A DNA stretch of 64,000 bases from Schistosoma mansoni (GCF_000237925.1 NC_031502.1:27967951-28031950), one strand, 5' to 3'. Numbered from the stretch's first letter, positions 13,366 to 27,919 are shown. Numbers and translations: made by a program. The notes: generated by a model not told the origin, from the sequence alone.

Positions 13366-16300
13366 AAGTAGATTTTTCACTGATATGAATATCAGCACTG
13401 TCATTAAGTACCAAATGTTGCCCATTAGATAATCTTGTTTTATTATGACGGTCAAAAAACAAACTAATATGGAGAAAATCAATATTATTCTCTCACTTAT
13501 CAAACAAATAATTATCGTATCAGTTTCATGAATTGTGCATGTTTCTAAAATCCAGTCGATTTTCTATCATAAGCACCTGGGTCTTGTGTTGGCCATCCGT
13601 TCAATAAAGCTAATCCAAAAAAACTTATACAAGTTAAATAATCAGTAAACTCAACTACTTGGTTCATCCTCAAACAGTGGGGTTTGCACAGATTGTTAAC
13701 CTCACTAGCTCTTACAGAAACAGTAGGACCAAAGCCGGGTGTATAAATATTCGTGTACTTTCCAATTGAATTAAGTCTTCATAATGATCAATATAGAAAA
13801 CAAAATATTCTGTAGAATATCTTAAAACGAGGTCAGTAAATCTCGGCGCACATTCTTTTTTTAATTCAAAAACATTTAGTTTTCTCACTTAGGTCAACAG
13901 CAAAGAAGGATGAGTGAATCAATTACGTCTTGATATAACTACTTTAGCTCACAAGGTTACTTTGTCTGAAGAACTCTCAATGGAGTTAAACAAATGAACC
14001 GTTTTAAGGCTTATAATATTGGTAAACCATGTAGCATTAACATCTAATAAACACTTCCAATTATCAGATTATTATAAATGGACTTTATGTAGTGAAAAAT
14101 ACTTCATCTTTTATTGAGTCTTTTGAACTTGGGAACTGGTCGTAAAATTTTCTGGTAAGTGGCCAGTGTTTCATCTGTTTATTAAACTCAATGAGTAGCA
14201 TATTTTACTAATATATTCACTATAGCTAGAGATCAAAGGCGTTAAACGAAAATATTTTCTTTCACCCACTGTCTATAATTTCGGATGCAAACTTTTACGA
14301 CTTTATTTTACATTTATTTATAATGGTTTAATTTCAAAACAACATTTTACTGAGAAGAAAATCAGCTGAATCTGCCATGAAATGAAAAAGTTTATGAAAA
14401 GTGATTTTTTATGATACCATATCATGAAACAGACAAAATATGTTAGTTGAAAAAAACTCAGAGGGAAGAGAGGATTTGTAGTCATGTGGTCTAGATAGAT
14501 TTAGGCTTCAGTATGAAATTTTACCCCTACACGAAACAATGTACATCCCTCTATGACATACGTCAATGTGCTATGAAATTTTTTGGCAAAATATATTGCA
14601 CAGTGTTCAAATGCTAAAGCTAACTAGTTTGTAGACTATTCCTGAAAATCTCCGAATGATAAGAACTAACTTAACAATCTAAGAGCAGATTATATTATCT
14701 TCTTCGCTACTAATAAGCACTCAACAGTAAAGATAATACTGAGACGAATAACTTAGCTTCATCAGGTCAAAACCACACACTAGTTCATATGTTTCCTTCC
14801 AACTCAAGTTTATCGAAAGAAGTCACTTATAGTAGATTTGAATCAGTGTGCTTCCATGTTATAATCATGTACCTATTTTCTGAGCACCACTAATTGGCTC
14901 GCTTCGTGCACTATAGTTATTGTGTCTTTCAAATTTAATCAATTCCCTAAATCGGAAGAATCATGAGAAAGGTGGATTTTGAAAAAGAGAAGTTTGTTGT
15001 CTCGAACATTTCCACTTGATTGTTTAACATTATGCCATTTAAGTAATTTCAGTTGGTTTGTTTTCATAAAAACAATTGTGACAGAAAAAGATTTGGATCT
15101 CAGGTGAGTCATTTTGTTCTGATTTTTCAGCTGTGTTTAAAAAGTGAATAGTGAACCACCTAGTGGAAATCACACTTCCGAAAATTTTAGATTAATGAAT
15201 TCTAAATAGTTTGGTTTGTGTGCATGTCAAACACATAGTTATTCTCTGTTTATTGTCGGTTAACCTACCGGTCATATTAAATTGAATTAGTAGTTACAAT
15301 AGCAAGCTAATTTCGAAATATAATGTATCATTCCTTTTTTAAGTATTGGTTCGCTAACGATCTACTTGATTTAGATTAGCCGAACTTCAAACAAAATCAT
15401 TATCGTGATACTTTTATTACATAGTACGTTCTAAAGGTATTTCAATAACCTTTCTAAGATTGAGCATGAAAATACACGAAAGGTCTGATTCATATTCTTT
15501 TGCCCTGATTACTTTACACTCCTGTTTACTTAGTGAAAACTGCTTTTTTAATTTATGCTACATGAATTGATTAGCAGCTCAAATTACTTAAGCTTCGTTA
15601 TGTTGTTTGCCTCCTTTTTTTGTCGAATGAGTATTTGAAATAGAGGAGATAAAACTCTATGTCGGCATGGTCCATTTGAATAAAAATAGCACCACAACTT
15701 CTGCTGACTAAATATCAGCTAACAAAAAACTAACAATGAACTTTTGTATTGAATTGCATTTACTCATTTGCGAAATGTGTACTTAAAACTATGCACAATT
15801 ACAATTCACTTGGCATACAAACACGTTTACACAAAAAATTCAGAAGGTAATAGTCAATCCAGTGAGCCTAAATCTAGAACACCGTTTAAAAAAGGTCTTA
15901 ATGAGTTTGTTTTGTAAAAAGGTTTTATTATTTTTCTTGAATTTCAAGTGCTCTCATCAAATGATCTTTTTAAACATAGGATTTATGCTGTTCAGTAACA
16001 GGTCAAACACAGACATACACAAATCTACAGGTTAACCATCAAGACCAGTCATTCAGTATTATTAGGTAAGTGAAATATCGGTGCTACATGTATTATTTTC
16101 CGGAACCACTGAAATAACTACAAGTTCACTTGTGTTATTTTCTAATTTTCTTGCATTGATTGTAAGAAGCAAAATATCGCATTGCAAAGTTGACTTGACC
16201 AATGAAACAATGTGGCTTTTAAGCAGCAAAAATTACCTATACAATTAGGTTTGTAGTACACATCTTACAGTCATCACAATTGAAAAAATCTGTCATTTTG

Positions 16301-19300
16301 TTCCCCCTTTTCAAGTGTGAATAGCCTTCCTAAATTGGATCATTTTCCTACTCGCAATCGTAAGGAAACAAGCTTACTTAATATTTGTTTCTCCATTCGA
16401 CCTTACCTCCTCAAGTGTAGGCACCGTCTCTTGTATATTCAAAAAGTAGAAAAGGAGCTTTTTATCTTCACTTTATAGGATTGCCCTAACACTTCGACGT
16501 CAAGAAGCAACAATGTTTTTGAAATTGTTTGATCTTCCTATCTTTTTAGTAATCATTTTAAATTTTAAGCAGTTGAGAAAAATCACACAGGTGTGAATTC
16601 ATCCTAAACTTCAAATGATTTGTTGTTTTCGTATGCACACTTTTGGGTAAATTATGGACTACAAACCGTAAAACCCATACCGTTCACTGTTTTTCTGAAT
16701 ATAATTATCGTCATGAATCTTCAGTTACCTTTTTTTAGTAAACATTTTGCACAGCTACTAACAATGAGATAAAAATCATTATTTTAACATTTGACATAAA
16801 AATATCCACCGTCTACTACGCTTGTTGAATAGACATGGGAGGAAATAAGTAATTATTAAGGCTAAGAAGTATCTATATTCATAGTACATTATGATAACAA
16901 ACTTAGCCAAACAATAAACTCATTTTTGATTGCATATATTCACTCATATTCTGGCTACTCTCTCAAAAATTTTACCTACATACCACTACACATGGACATC
17001 GGTAATAGCTGATAGGCAATAAATAAAAATAATTCTATTAATTTAGTGTTTATATTTATGTGCATGTTATGACCTTCGTTGGTTATGTAGAGGAAAATGG
17101 TTCCCATAGACTGCCGATAACTACTACTGAGAATTTTCGAAAACATAAGAACAGAAACTGGTTTGCTATAAACAAAGTAATGAAAAAACACCTCTTATAT
17201 TAAACATTTAATGGAATAAATATTGATGAAACTTAGAACATGCGATTTTTATGTTTGAAATAACTTTTGCTTTCACGAGAAACTGGTTAGATAAGATAGT
17301 GAGATGAGAAAATTCTATCAAGTATGGAGGAAGTAGTAATAACATCATCAATGGCAACAACCTACATGATGAAACAACCAACTCAGTGATTTGACGATTA
17401 TGCTTTAAATTCAATCTCTCTTTTTAATAGTGAAAGTGGCGCATTCATTGTACTTAATCAATACTCTCTCGTGTATTTAATATCAGGACCAAGATCATTT
17501 CTAAACTTGCTAACATTTGTATCTTCTGGTACTAAAATCATCTGATCCCATCTTCTGTATACACGAAGTATTTTGACACGAACCTGTTCATACACTAATT
17601 CTAAAACTATTTGATCAATCTTATACTGAAAACTTGGCTAATACAACTCGTAAAGTGTTCAAAGGCTAGGATAACTTTATTGGTAGTAAAACCCCGAAAA
17701 TTCGTTGATCTATAGAGAAACGTTTGGTATTATAATGTTTTACCTTAATTGCTTATCAGAAAATGTACTTTTTTGACCATCACACCTCAATGATGTATTC
17801 AGCAAGGACTTAGTAGGTCATAATCCATTTTATCGACCTTCCAAAGATCTACAACTTCATTTACTGACAATATATTGGATCAAATTTGACTTCACTTATC
17901 AAAATCCACCTTATGAATTCTTTATCCCCGAAAACCTTTCTTGTAACTTAAATTCAAGGTATTGTAAGGATGATAACATGATAACTCAGTTTACCAACAT
18001 TCATTGGTCAGTGTTAGTAGTAGCATCCTTACGAATATTTTAGGCTGTCTACATAGACTAAAAGGGAGACAAGCGTTAAATCATTTTTCTTGGAATATTT
18101 AAACCCTTTTTTAATTAGATCAAATTTAATTTTTCCGAAGACTTGCATTAAGTCACTAGTTCCTTAAAAATAGGGGCTAAGCACAGGAATAATCTTTATC
18201 ATAGCAACTCGTTATTTTATTATTGTTAAATATACTAAGTTCTCTAGAAAATTAACTTACCTAATGCTTGAAGTTAGATACTATTAAAAAATGCCTAGCT
18301 CAGAGTAAACCTGATGACTGGTTAATCACAGTAGATGAATCAATGATTACAAACCATTGAATGTAATTTGGTAATATTGCTCAATTAACTGTCCTTTATA
18401 TAGTTTGTACTTAGTTTTGAGTATTTGAATATCTTGTCTCGCTCAGGTGCTTATCACGAAAACATTGTCCTAATACCTGTAGTGCCGAGTTTCATAAATA
18501 TAAACCTGATGAGCCTGACGGATTTTCACGAATGGAAAAATACATTCTCAGTTAGAATCAGCAAGGGCAAAACCGATATCTAACAGAGCTGTAATTTCAT
18601 TACCGCAAGTCATCCAATATGAAGTCGATTCCATTTCCCGCCGATTTCTTTAACTAGGTGCCAAGGAAATGCTTATGCTACGTCGAGTTACTTAGGTTTG
18701 ATGTCAGATTACAACTTGGTCTATAAAGTTGGACTGGGACGGGACTACGCAAATGTGACACTAGTAACTGCGAAAAGGTCAGTCGTGGCGACGCGATAAA
18801 GTAGATGATATTTATCAAAAGTGAACCTAAAAATAGAAACTCGGTTGCCTTAACGCTGAAAACAGTGATCTTTTATTAGGCAATAACAATTTCTTTATTA
18901 ACCGTTTTCTTTAGAGACCATAAAGTATGGAAAACGTCTTAATTATGCCTGACTTAAGTAATCAAGTCGGTCTACTTAAAGATTGTCTTAACAAAAAGTG
19001 GTATTTAACACACTATTTTTACACAAATAATTCTATTCTGTGACGGACAGAAGTTGCACCCGAATGGAATATTTAGAATCGTTCACTGAGATTCTTTAAA
19101 ACACGGATTTCAATAAGCATTTTCATATTTGTTTGTCTTAAATATAAATGGTAAGCATATGTGAAAACTAAATAGTCTCTAACCCAATAATCTTTCATAT
19201 ACTTACTCATATATTCATGCATTTAAGATGAATATATAAAAATACTATTGAAAATGGAAATGTATACAATAAGATAAATAGAAGTAGTTACGATATGATT

Positions 19301-22250
19301 TAACATTGGTCGAGTGCAGAGGACTTGGTTGTTATGAAATTGATCGTGACGACTTATAAACTTGAGTTATTTTCTAATATTATCTGACTAAACTTCTTTT
19401 AGGAAATCAAAATACATATATAACTCTTGAAATTTTAGACAGTGAATTTTGCTTACCGAATTTTTACTTGAAGAAAATATCTCTTCAGAAGCGCTTGCTT
19501 ATAAATGTTGTTTTCGCTGAAGAGACATATATATACTTATCAAGACATGGGAAGTGATAATGAAAGACTAGGAAACGTCGAGAAGTTTCACTAACCTTTC
19601 AACAGTTTGTGATGCCGAATTGAGGAAAATAAACTTTTTACTGTTTATCTAGAACCCAGAAATTTACTTGTAACTTTTTTATTTGATGTTTTATGTTTGG
19701 CAGTTGGCTGATAAACAAACGTTTAACGTGAGACGTTTCCCGACTTAATTAAAATCTATTATACAAATGTCAATATTGAGCGCTGAGATTTCGTCATTTT
19801 GCAGTCTTCTGCAGTTTAAACAATTTTTTAAAACATTCTCGTGCTTAATTAAGGCTTTTCAAAGGAATAAAATATTTAGGTATTGATAAAAATGGACGGA
19901 TAAACTTTTAGTACAACTCAACTTTTAAACAACTATGACGAAATGATCCGCTGTTTTTTTCAACTATTTCGGAAAAGAATTGTATAGTTATCATATGGCA
20001 TCAGAGTGCTGTGCAAACGCATTGTATTTCCCTTTGTTTGTTACATATTAGTCAGCAGTAAAGCAAAAAATTAAAACGTCCCTTAAAATAATCTTTGTTT
20101 AAACCTGACACAGTTATTCCGGACCAATGAAAATGATTACTTCCTGCAATACAACACACATGTTTAAAGTAAAGTAGCTAAGCCAGATAAATGGTAGTGG
20201 TGTATGGATGATAAATATTCATCCAGGATAAACATATGCTAAATGAGGAAAAGTGTTGAATAGCGTAAATGCTATGCTTGTTGATCATAATCATCACATG
20301 AACTAATAGACTTTAAAATAATTAATTGCAAAAAGGTGTTATTAAACGCCTTAACAAACGGGTAATTGAAAACGTGTGTATACTTTCGAGACATTTTCGA
20401 ATATTTTACTCTTAAGTTTATGGATGATGTTGATCTTTCGAGTGTCTCTGCTAAAACTTTTGTTCTGGGTCAAATTCTATATATATCTGCTTGACCTGAA
20501 CAAATGAAAGCGCTCAAAGTTAGTGTTGAAATTTAAATTATGATAAACAACGTGATAAATAATCCGGGTTCTAATTATCTGACAAGCAATAGAAAGCAAT
20601 ACTTATTTGTGGTACCGAAGTTTCACGGAACCATTAGCAAACGAATGATACAAAAAGGTTTGTAACTTTACAGATTCTCTACGCAAAGCAAGATGCAAAG
20701 ATGTACAATGCTGTCACTGTTTTTAAAAACAGAACTGCTCATTATTTTATAACACTAGTAACTGATAAACAGCACCAGGCAAGGTCTCATATCCTGTCAG
20801 GTATTTCGGTAGGTTTAGTCAGCTGTTAGGCTAGAGCCCATTAAGGGCTCATAGTTAATCCGATTATGGATCTGTTTTATCTTACAACACAAAGTAAGTT
20901 ACTCTTAAAGTACTAGTAATATTAATAGAAGTCGTGTCTAAGTTAAATCGTCTAGACTGGATTAAATACTCAAACCTTGGTTAATGTGAGATATACCCGC
21001 ATACATAACATGTGGTAGTTGGCAATATTCATTGTATCCAACATGAATATGCAAGGCTATTTTGCGACCTCATTGTTTAGTCATTGTAAGTGAAGCTGAT
21101 TGGACTCATTATGTTCATATGATATTAAATATTTTTGCGAGATTTCATCTAGGTTTGTGTGAACATTTTGAGCAACCGACCTGCTATCAAAGTAACAGAA
21201 TATTCATTCTTCTACTGTTACCAGGCAGCCAAATACAGGATTTCCTATAAAATCACAATATCTGGAAAAGACATATTTCGAAATCTTGGGATGCTTTATG
21301 AAAATGCGTACAACTTCTTCAAATGTTTCCTCTGCGTCCTAGAACTTACCTCCTGAAAGAATTTTTACTCGCTTGTTTGTAGAACCCTAAGCATTAATCA
21401 AAATAGTATACAATATCACCTTGCCTTCATTGCATGTCCTATCTTTAAAAATTCTGATTGGAGAATCTTTCAAAAAATTAAACATAGATGTCTCCAGAAC
21501 AAGTATCTTCTGCTCATTGTATTGTATTTTAACGCCAGCTCATTTGCTAACCATTACATTTACATTCACGTGGATTAGCCGATCTTTACTTATATTCTTT
21601 TCCATTCTAATTTCTTTGTGCCCTAACTTTTAAGTTAGTTAGAGGCTTTGAATGATCTTGGTGACTTGTTGGTTGTGTTGTTTATCAACGCGCTTAACAA
21701 TACAGTAAATAAAAAGTTAGACGTAAGAAAAGCTTTAGAGAATTTGGTTAAAATCATTTTCACGTTGAAATGATAATGAAATGGTTAAAAGCATATGACA
21801 TCTTTAGAATATCCCCTAAGAGACAATCTACCTAAGTTAAAAGATATCAAATTTACCAAAACTACCTACTGGTGGATCAATCACTACGGTGTGATTTACT
21901 GCATCTAAATGAATACACCACTAATATAAATAAAGCTCGCACAATGTAGGTTTACAAAATTTTAAAATTAGTATAACTATAAATAATAATATATAGCTAA
22001 ACGTGGGATTTTCTAGAAAATCACAGGGCTATAAAAAGAGGAAGCATAGGGAAACGCTGTCATACTATAAAATATTTGAGTTGTCAAGGTCATCTGTTTC
22101 ATGATCTTAAGAGAGTGCTGGATGTAGATACTTTTTTCTTATATACAACATCTCTAAAGATGCATCAAGCTAAGTTTCATCCAAACAATGAAGCCTAAGT
22201 TTCTTAGAATACAGGTAATGAACTTCTCGATAATGATTTGAAACAACAAG
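13366..22250. other. Gene-free stretch, possibly PPP1R16-like intron
   Basis: No further exon could be supported. The minus-strand exon at 22258-22486 ends in a splice donor, so this stretch may be its first intron. I looked for the ankyrin-repeat exon expected next (residues like DGLTALHQ) and did not find it. A short perfect inverted repeat, GAGCCC/GGGCTC, lies at 20831-20847 in a GC-richer patch (20770-20870) that may be a repeat remnant. Confidence 0.45.
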
Positions 22251-22257
22251 AACTCAC

Positions 22258-22486
22258 CCTCCTCACAATCTCCACGTAGAGTAGCATCAAGTAGTACGCA
22301 GTTATCGGTGAATTTAACATTTAAACGATGTGCTTTGTGGGGACGAATTTTCTTTGGATGTTTGTCTGATACCTGCATCTGTCGTTCATAATTCCTCCAG
22401 TTTTCAAGCTGCAACTGGCGATTAGCTTTAGCAGCTTCAATCCTCTTCATATCTAAAGCTGGAGAGCCATTTTGTAAATGATTCAT
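22258..22486 (-). CDS. PPP1R16/MYPT-like PP1 regulatory subunit, first exon
   Basis: This exon encodes the first 76 residues plus one base, starting at the ATG at 22486-22484 and ending at the donor GTGAGT (22257-22252). The product has a basic helix with KRIEAAKANRQLQLENW, then LNVKFTDN, then VLLDATLRGDCEE. That order matches the N-terminus of myosin-phosphatase-targeting family proteins: a basic amphipathic helix, a VxF motif that docks protein phosphatase 1, then the first ankyrin-like helix. The LLDATLRGD segment is closest to the LLEASLRND of PPP1R16A/B (MYPT3/TIMAP). These proteins recruit PP1 to substrates and often to membranes. The docking motif has N where K/R is usual. The ankyrin repeats must be encoded downstream on the minus strand and were not found within the window. 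Family assignment is by memory of motifs, not a search. Confidence 0.65.
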
Positions 22487-22499
22487 TGTGGCCACTTTA

Positions 22500-25400
22500 G
22501 TCCTTTGCTTGCGGATCGACTCAATTTATATGAAATTTGTTATGAAGAGAAGATTAACTGATAATTCATATGATCTAGCGAAAAGAAAACACTAATTCAA
22601 AATATCGCAACTGTGTTTAGTTGAGATATTGCCTTATTCTAAGAAATTAATATTGAAAGCCATTCACAGTTAAAAAGGGTAGAATAGGATATTACAAAAC
22701 ATCTTTATTACATACCAACCGCTGATTTTGCATGACATAGTCTACAGATTGATATTGGTATTCATTAAGGTTTGAACTTTCATTAATTACACATACGAGT
22801 GGCAACCTAAGTTGATGTTTGAATAATCAAAAGATTCAGTCATCAGTAATAAGGATAGAAGGTCAATGCTTGTGTTAAATCTTACAGTTTACTTTCTAGT
22901 GAAGGTTCATCTTCTCCTTGGAATGTTCATTTATGGGGATGATACCACTTGTTTGACTAAAGCATGCCAGTCATTGACCACTAAATGAGATAAATTGAAC
23001 CCTACTCTGATTTTAATAAATCATGATTTCCGAGCCTTCTTTCTGTAGCCTTAAAGATTATTAGTGTTGAAAGGAGGGAAAAGATGAGATATATTGACAC
23101 ACAAATCGTAATTAAAATCACTGAAAGCTATAATAAGGTCACCTCACTGTTTACTATAAGATAAAGGGTATTATTGCAGATAGATAGTTGATCCTATCCT
23201 GTTATTATTGCCCTTATTGATTCTCAGTTACCAAACACTCATTTATGAACCATTCCTCCTTCTGTTTAACACGTTATTTTGCTCCAGAAAAACCTTTGAC
23301 TGCATAGAACGGGCTGTACCGTTTGCGGTGTTTGGTACTTCTGACACGATCCGTTTAGCTGAATAATGTAGAACCGTTTTAATCGAGCACAGGGTTTGTG
23401 TTCTGATATATTTTTATACCAGTCACTCAAGAACTCTTCATACGCTATCCGGAACGACTTAGTTCGGTCTAATAAAATGAAATGGTTGAAGTCTGTAACG
23501 TGATCAGTCTATTAATTCACAGTACATAATTGCTCCATAAAATTCACGTTTTTAATTACTAATTTAAATGATATCATTGATACAATACATTCTTACTAAT
23601 GAATGTCCTGTCTTATCAAACTGCGACTTTGAAACAAAAATCCGAAAATATTTTCGATCGGATCATATATATATGTTGTAAGTGATAGTGTAACAATGTG
23701 CTGATTACGGTGCCAAATAGATAAAACGTTTTGAAAAATGGCAGTTCTGGCTACGTTTATAAAATTCCATGGTCACCGTTTTCGATGCGCTGCATGAAAA
23801 ACCATTTACCTGTTCGTAAATATTTTCACAAACTATCGGCATAAGTCTTTTAAGCATTTAGTAATCCATTAATCTGACTCCTATTTGACCATGTGATGAT
23901 GTTATCAAAGTATTCATGCCGCCTACCCTACTATATAGTTATTGACTTAATTTGCGTAAGCGAATGACGGAATAAAATTAAGCCAAATAACAGAATGAAT
24001 CTTAGATGCACACGTTTCATACACTTGTTGTACGAGACAGACAATAGCAGAGAAAGGTCTGAAAAGCAGACTGGAGAAGGAAAATGTGTCAACGCGCTGA
24101 ACTGCTCATTTCAAGCGTTAATATACAATACAGGAAGTGTGTCTAAGAGACAGGTATTGGATAATCTAATGAATGAAAGTCGAAAACACAACCAAATGCA
24201 AGACACATGATTGAAGAAATACAACACCATAAAAATAACACATGCATTTGTATTGAATTAGGTTTCAGATAATTCTTTTGGGTTTTGCATGTCAATCGCC
24301 CTTATAACCGCTGCTAAATAGATCTCAACGGTGTATGAATTCAGAAGACAACATGAAACACCGGCTACTGTTTATTACCAAATGGCACAGGACAATGAGC
24401 CGCAAGCAGACTCAGAGAACTTGAGAAGAAAAACAGTTACACACTAGTTAGCGAATGCAGATGAAAATTAGGAGTCGAATATAGATCCAAATGAAGGGCA
24501 GAGTAAATTATTATGATCCAAGCACATATATGTATATCAAGAAGCGAAGAGAATCGAAGGTTTCCATTGGACGAACAGAAAACGAAGCAGGGTTCAGAAG
24601 GCGTGTAAATCAACTCATTTAGACGAAGTGAAACTCAATATATATATAATCACATAAAAATAAGCTACAGACATGTGAAGAGTTGGGTAAGCAATAAATG
24701 CAAATACGCTGACTTAAAAACAGTCAAGGCTAATAAGCGAATGAATGACAAGGTCAAAGCGTAACTCATAGCGAGTGGTGGTCTATCTGGAAGCTGAAAT
24801 AACCCATATAGGCTTGGCATGACTTCACACAATATAACGTGTACTGGTGGTCATAGTTTCTTATGAGAACACTAAAGTTATTATGAAAATATAAGTATCT
24901 CAGTTATATATTCCGTTTAATTTATCAAAGTTTCTTGAAAAGCTAGAACGAATCGAGTATGTGTATAATAATGCTAGATACTACAGGTGACATCATGCAA
25001 TGAGAAATCATCTGATTAGTTTGAAACTAACTTTATTTACCCATGTACTAAATGACGTACATTATGCGCTCAATTCGACCTGGGTATATTTAGAGGAAAA
25101 TAAGGTAATGAGCTTAAGGTTTTTAAGTGTGAATTTAATAGGTTTACTCCGAATCTTTACCCACTCTCTAGACATATTTCAAAGACAGTGCTAGTGCTGG
25201 TAACGTAAGTGACGAAGGTGAACACATTTTAGCATAATATTCAAAATGAGCAGAAGATTTTCGGCTGAGTTTTCTTGAAATCTACACCAAATTTGTCAGT
25301 TTCTCGTGAAGTTGAAAGCTGAGGGTAGACTTTATTTCCACTAGTGATCAAAAGTACTGGTCTCGACCATACATATTACCCTAAACATTAAACCAAGCTT

Positions 25401-27630
25401 CCTATATTAAATCCTGGTCAAGCATTTTACTCTCTGCGTTTTTACGAAACGACTTGTCCGTCTTCATCACTTACATGCTAGTCATATATCAATACACCTT
25501 ACCTTTTCATACTCAGTTGAGAATCGCTCATTATTGTCGACAGTGTTTAGCAAAAGTGCTTGCTTATCATGCCTAGATGACTGTATAAAAAGAACATGAA
25601 GTTAGTAAGGAAGTGTAATTATAAAGCCGGGTGAACACCAAATAGAACGAATGCTGAGCGAACCAATGGATAGCTTGTGACTGATTACACCATGGTAATC
25701 ATTTTCGATTTCAACGGTGTGCAATTTACTGTATATCGAACAAGTGTCCATCGTCTAGTTTAGGAATGATTCAGCTTGATGCGCGAATTTTCTGGTGCCC
25801 GGATTCTATTTTCTTACCCTTCAAGCTTATTGATCACACGAAAATAAAAGTGTACGGAATTCTTTGACTTTGTGTGATGATACACTCAATTTTTACTAAC
25901 TAGTCAAGTCCCAAGGTTGTTTGGTGAAAAAATGATATAGCGATTGTCTACGGCGTGCTCATGCCACAGTTTCTGGCTCACATGTCACATGTTGTCGAGA
26001 ATTTTGAATGTCGTTATTTACCAGCTATTTGCGGCACTTTTTTCCGTCACACATCAATTTTCGTAATCTTTGTGTTTGTTACCTAGCGTTTATTCCTGTC
26101 TATTAATAGTTTAATGCATCTGTTGCTCACAACCTGGGTGAATGCTTAGCAAGCCTAATTTGGTTATTTGTAACAATGGTAGTGGTGGATATGGGTATTG
26201 GTAGTCGTTTGTAAAATGTAGATTGAAGCAATTGAGCGTCAAACTATTTGTGAATATTATATAACTTATCAATATACAGCCATAAACAGTTCTAGCCATT
26301 ATAAGTATAATCGTTTTCGATTGAAGTGACATATTATTATGTAAGGTATCTAAGAAAAAAATCATATGACTAATAATTGACGTTGATAGCTTTCTCTACC
26401 CGCTATTTGAACATATACAGGAATTGTGCATAACGTTACTGTGAGTGCCACATAAATAAGCCAAATGTTCTTCATAGTTAAAGCGGTGCGTGTTTGTTTT
26501 GAGCTTGTCAACTAAAACATGTCGTAGTTAATACTAGTTTATGATGTGTCTGTTATAGGTTTAACAAATAAATTTCTGTTAACAGAATCCGAAATCACTG
26601 ACCAAATCATAAACAAAGTTTTAATGTATGTTGAGGAGTAATACCTGAATAGTACTTACCAGTTATTTCCCTATTGTATGTAAACAATGAATTGCTAATA
26701 GTGCTATGAAAGTTTTAAATGAATTTTTCCCAGATTTCACATTACTAATTAAAGTTTATGAATCCTTTTATTTGGTGCCTGCAGTTTTTCTGTTAACACC
26801 AAATAACTAGGTGAAATTCAAGGAGTGTTAGAAAATCAAGAGTTCTGCTTCCAACAACTAAGACACTTATAGGTACATCCTGTCAGCTGCTCTTTCATTC
26901 ACTTATTGAATTTGATGCTGGTAGCGAAGTTCCATCGTTTATTTCACGAATGATTTGTTATTTTTCAGAATTGCGTGAGGCTGGGAAGGTCCTCACACGA
27001 TTTATGGCATGCAATCTATGGTTTGTCAACTAATTGAAAGGCTCAAACCTTTCTAATAATGAAGTCTATGCCGGAGAACATCTTGGCAAGTTTCTGAATA
27101 TGAAAGACTATGTGGGGAAAAGATTTACAAGTTGACGATAACTGTGTTTTGTATTGACTACTGCCACATTTATTAATCTAATGATTTACTTAAATATAAA
27201 TATAACAACTGTACGGACTTTCGCATTATAAATCTTGTTAATATGTATAGTTATAGTCTGGTGCGGTACTAATACTACTTTGATAGTAGATTTCAACCAA
27301 AAACGGCAGGTTTGTTGTGTGATTGCCTGATCTGCAAGAACTTACGTCGAATTGATAATTAACAATGATACTTAATATTTTTGAAGAACACATTTATGCT
27401 GAGGATAGAATAATATATGTTATGTGAATACTAATAAGTCCTCAAAATTTATCCAAACCGGAAGAAATTTTCCCCGAAATGAGGAGATGAAGGAGTTGAG
27501 AAGCAACAATCGGTCCAACGTGTGCACTACTAAACAGAGAGAGCTAAATCAATGTTCTTCGCAATTATTTTGTGGTTTTATTGCAGCAAAAGACCACTCA
27601 CATATGAGAAAACCTGATATTCGTGCAACT
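22500..27630. other. No supported gene; purine-rich block at 24.0-24.8 kb
   Basis: No exon with reliable splice sites was seen. From about 24000 to 24830 the plus strand is markedly A/G-rich, with many GAAG and AGAA runs, unlike its surroundings. It looks like a decayed repeat or former transcribed unit, but no conserved motif remains. A weak exon-like segment follows a TTTTTCAG at 26962-26969 (LREAGKVLTRFMACNLWFVN, then a stop). I do not call it. Confidence 0.4.
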
Positions 27631-27639
27631 CAACAGCTC

Positions 27640-27735
27640 AAATGCCGAGAGTCGGCCTCTTGTCAGGCCTTTCAAGGTCGTTAGAACGGAACGGCGGGCG
27701 GCCTTGGGGGGATTTGGCCTTTGAATGTGCATTTC
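27640..27735. repeat. GC-rich repeat fragment, related to 48.9 kb
   Basis: A GC-rich patch contains GCCTTTCAAGGTCGTTAGAAC. A similar string, GTCTTTCAAGATTGGTAG, is at 48917-48934, also in a GC-richer patch. The shared text suggests one dispersed repeat family. The class is not recognised and the ends are approximate. Confidence 0.4.
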
Positions 27736-27753
27736 CTTAGTCAGGATACTTAC

Positions 27754-27919
27754 CGGTACTGTAATCCATGTCGACAGATGTGTTTTGATCTAAGTACTTC
27801 TCCATTTGATCTATGGTGCTTTTGAAACGCTTGTCTTCTTCATAAGCTAAGAATGTTAGTAATGCGGGAAGTCCGGAAATTACTATGGATAGTAAACGCA
27901 AATCACGTAAGGATCCTTT
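27754..27919 (-). CDS. Probable internal exon with a membrane helix, unassigned
   Basis: An open minus-strand frame of 55 codons plus one base ends at a perfect donor GTAAGT (27753-27748). A possible acceptor, CAAG, lies just upstream at 27923-27920. The encoded segment has a hydrophobic stretch LLSIVISGLPALLTFLA, then an acidic/basic helix EEDKRFKSTIDQMEKYLDQ. This composition is far from the random frames of the surrounding DNA. It would suit a single-pass membrane protein with a coiled-coil or helical flank. I do not recognise the family, and flanking exons were not found. An acceptor further upstream is blocked by an in-frame stop, which supports the start given here. Support is from composition and splice signals only. 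Confidence 0.5.

Noticed and set aside
19481-19524. Short hairpin CTCTTCAG/CTGAAGAG
   Set aside because: Only 8 paired bases with mismatches beyond. Too weak for a miRNA precursor or a terminal repeat.
20831-20847. GAGCCC/GGGCTC inverted repeat as a terminator
   Set aside because: Rho-independent type terminators do not apply in a eukaryotic genome, and no gene ends here.
26962-27030. Possible plus-strand exon after TTTTTCAG
   Set aside because: Twenty codons then a stop, with no partner exon and no conserved motif.
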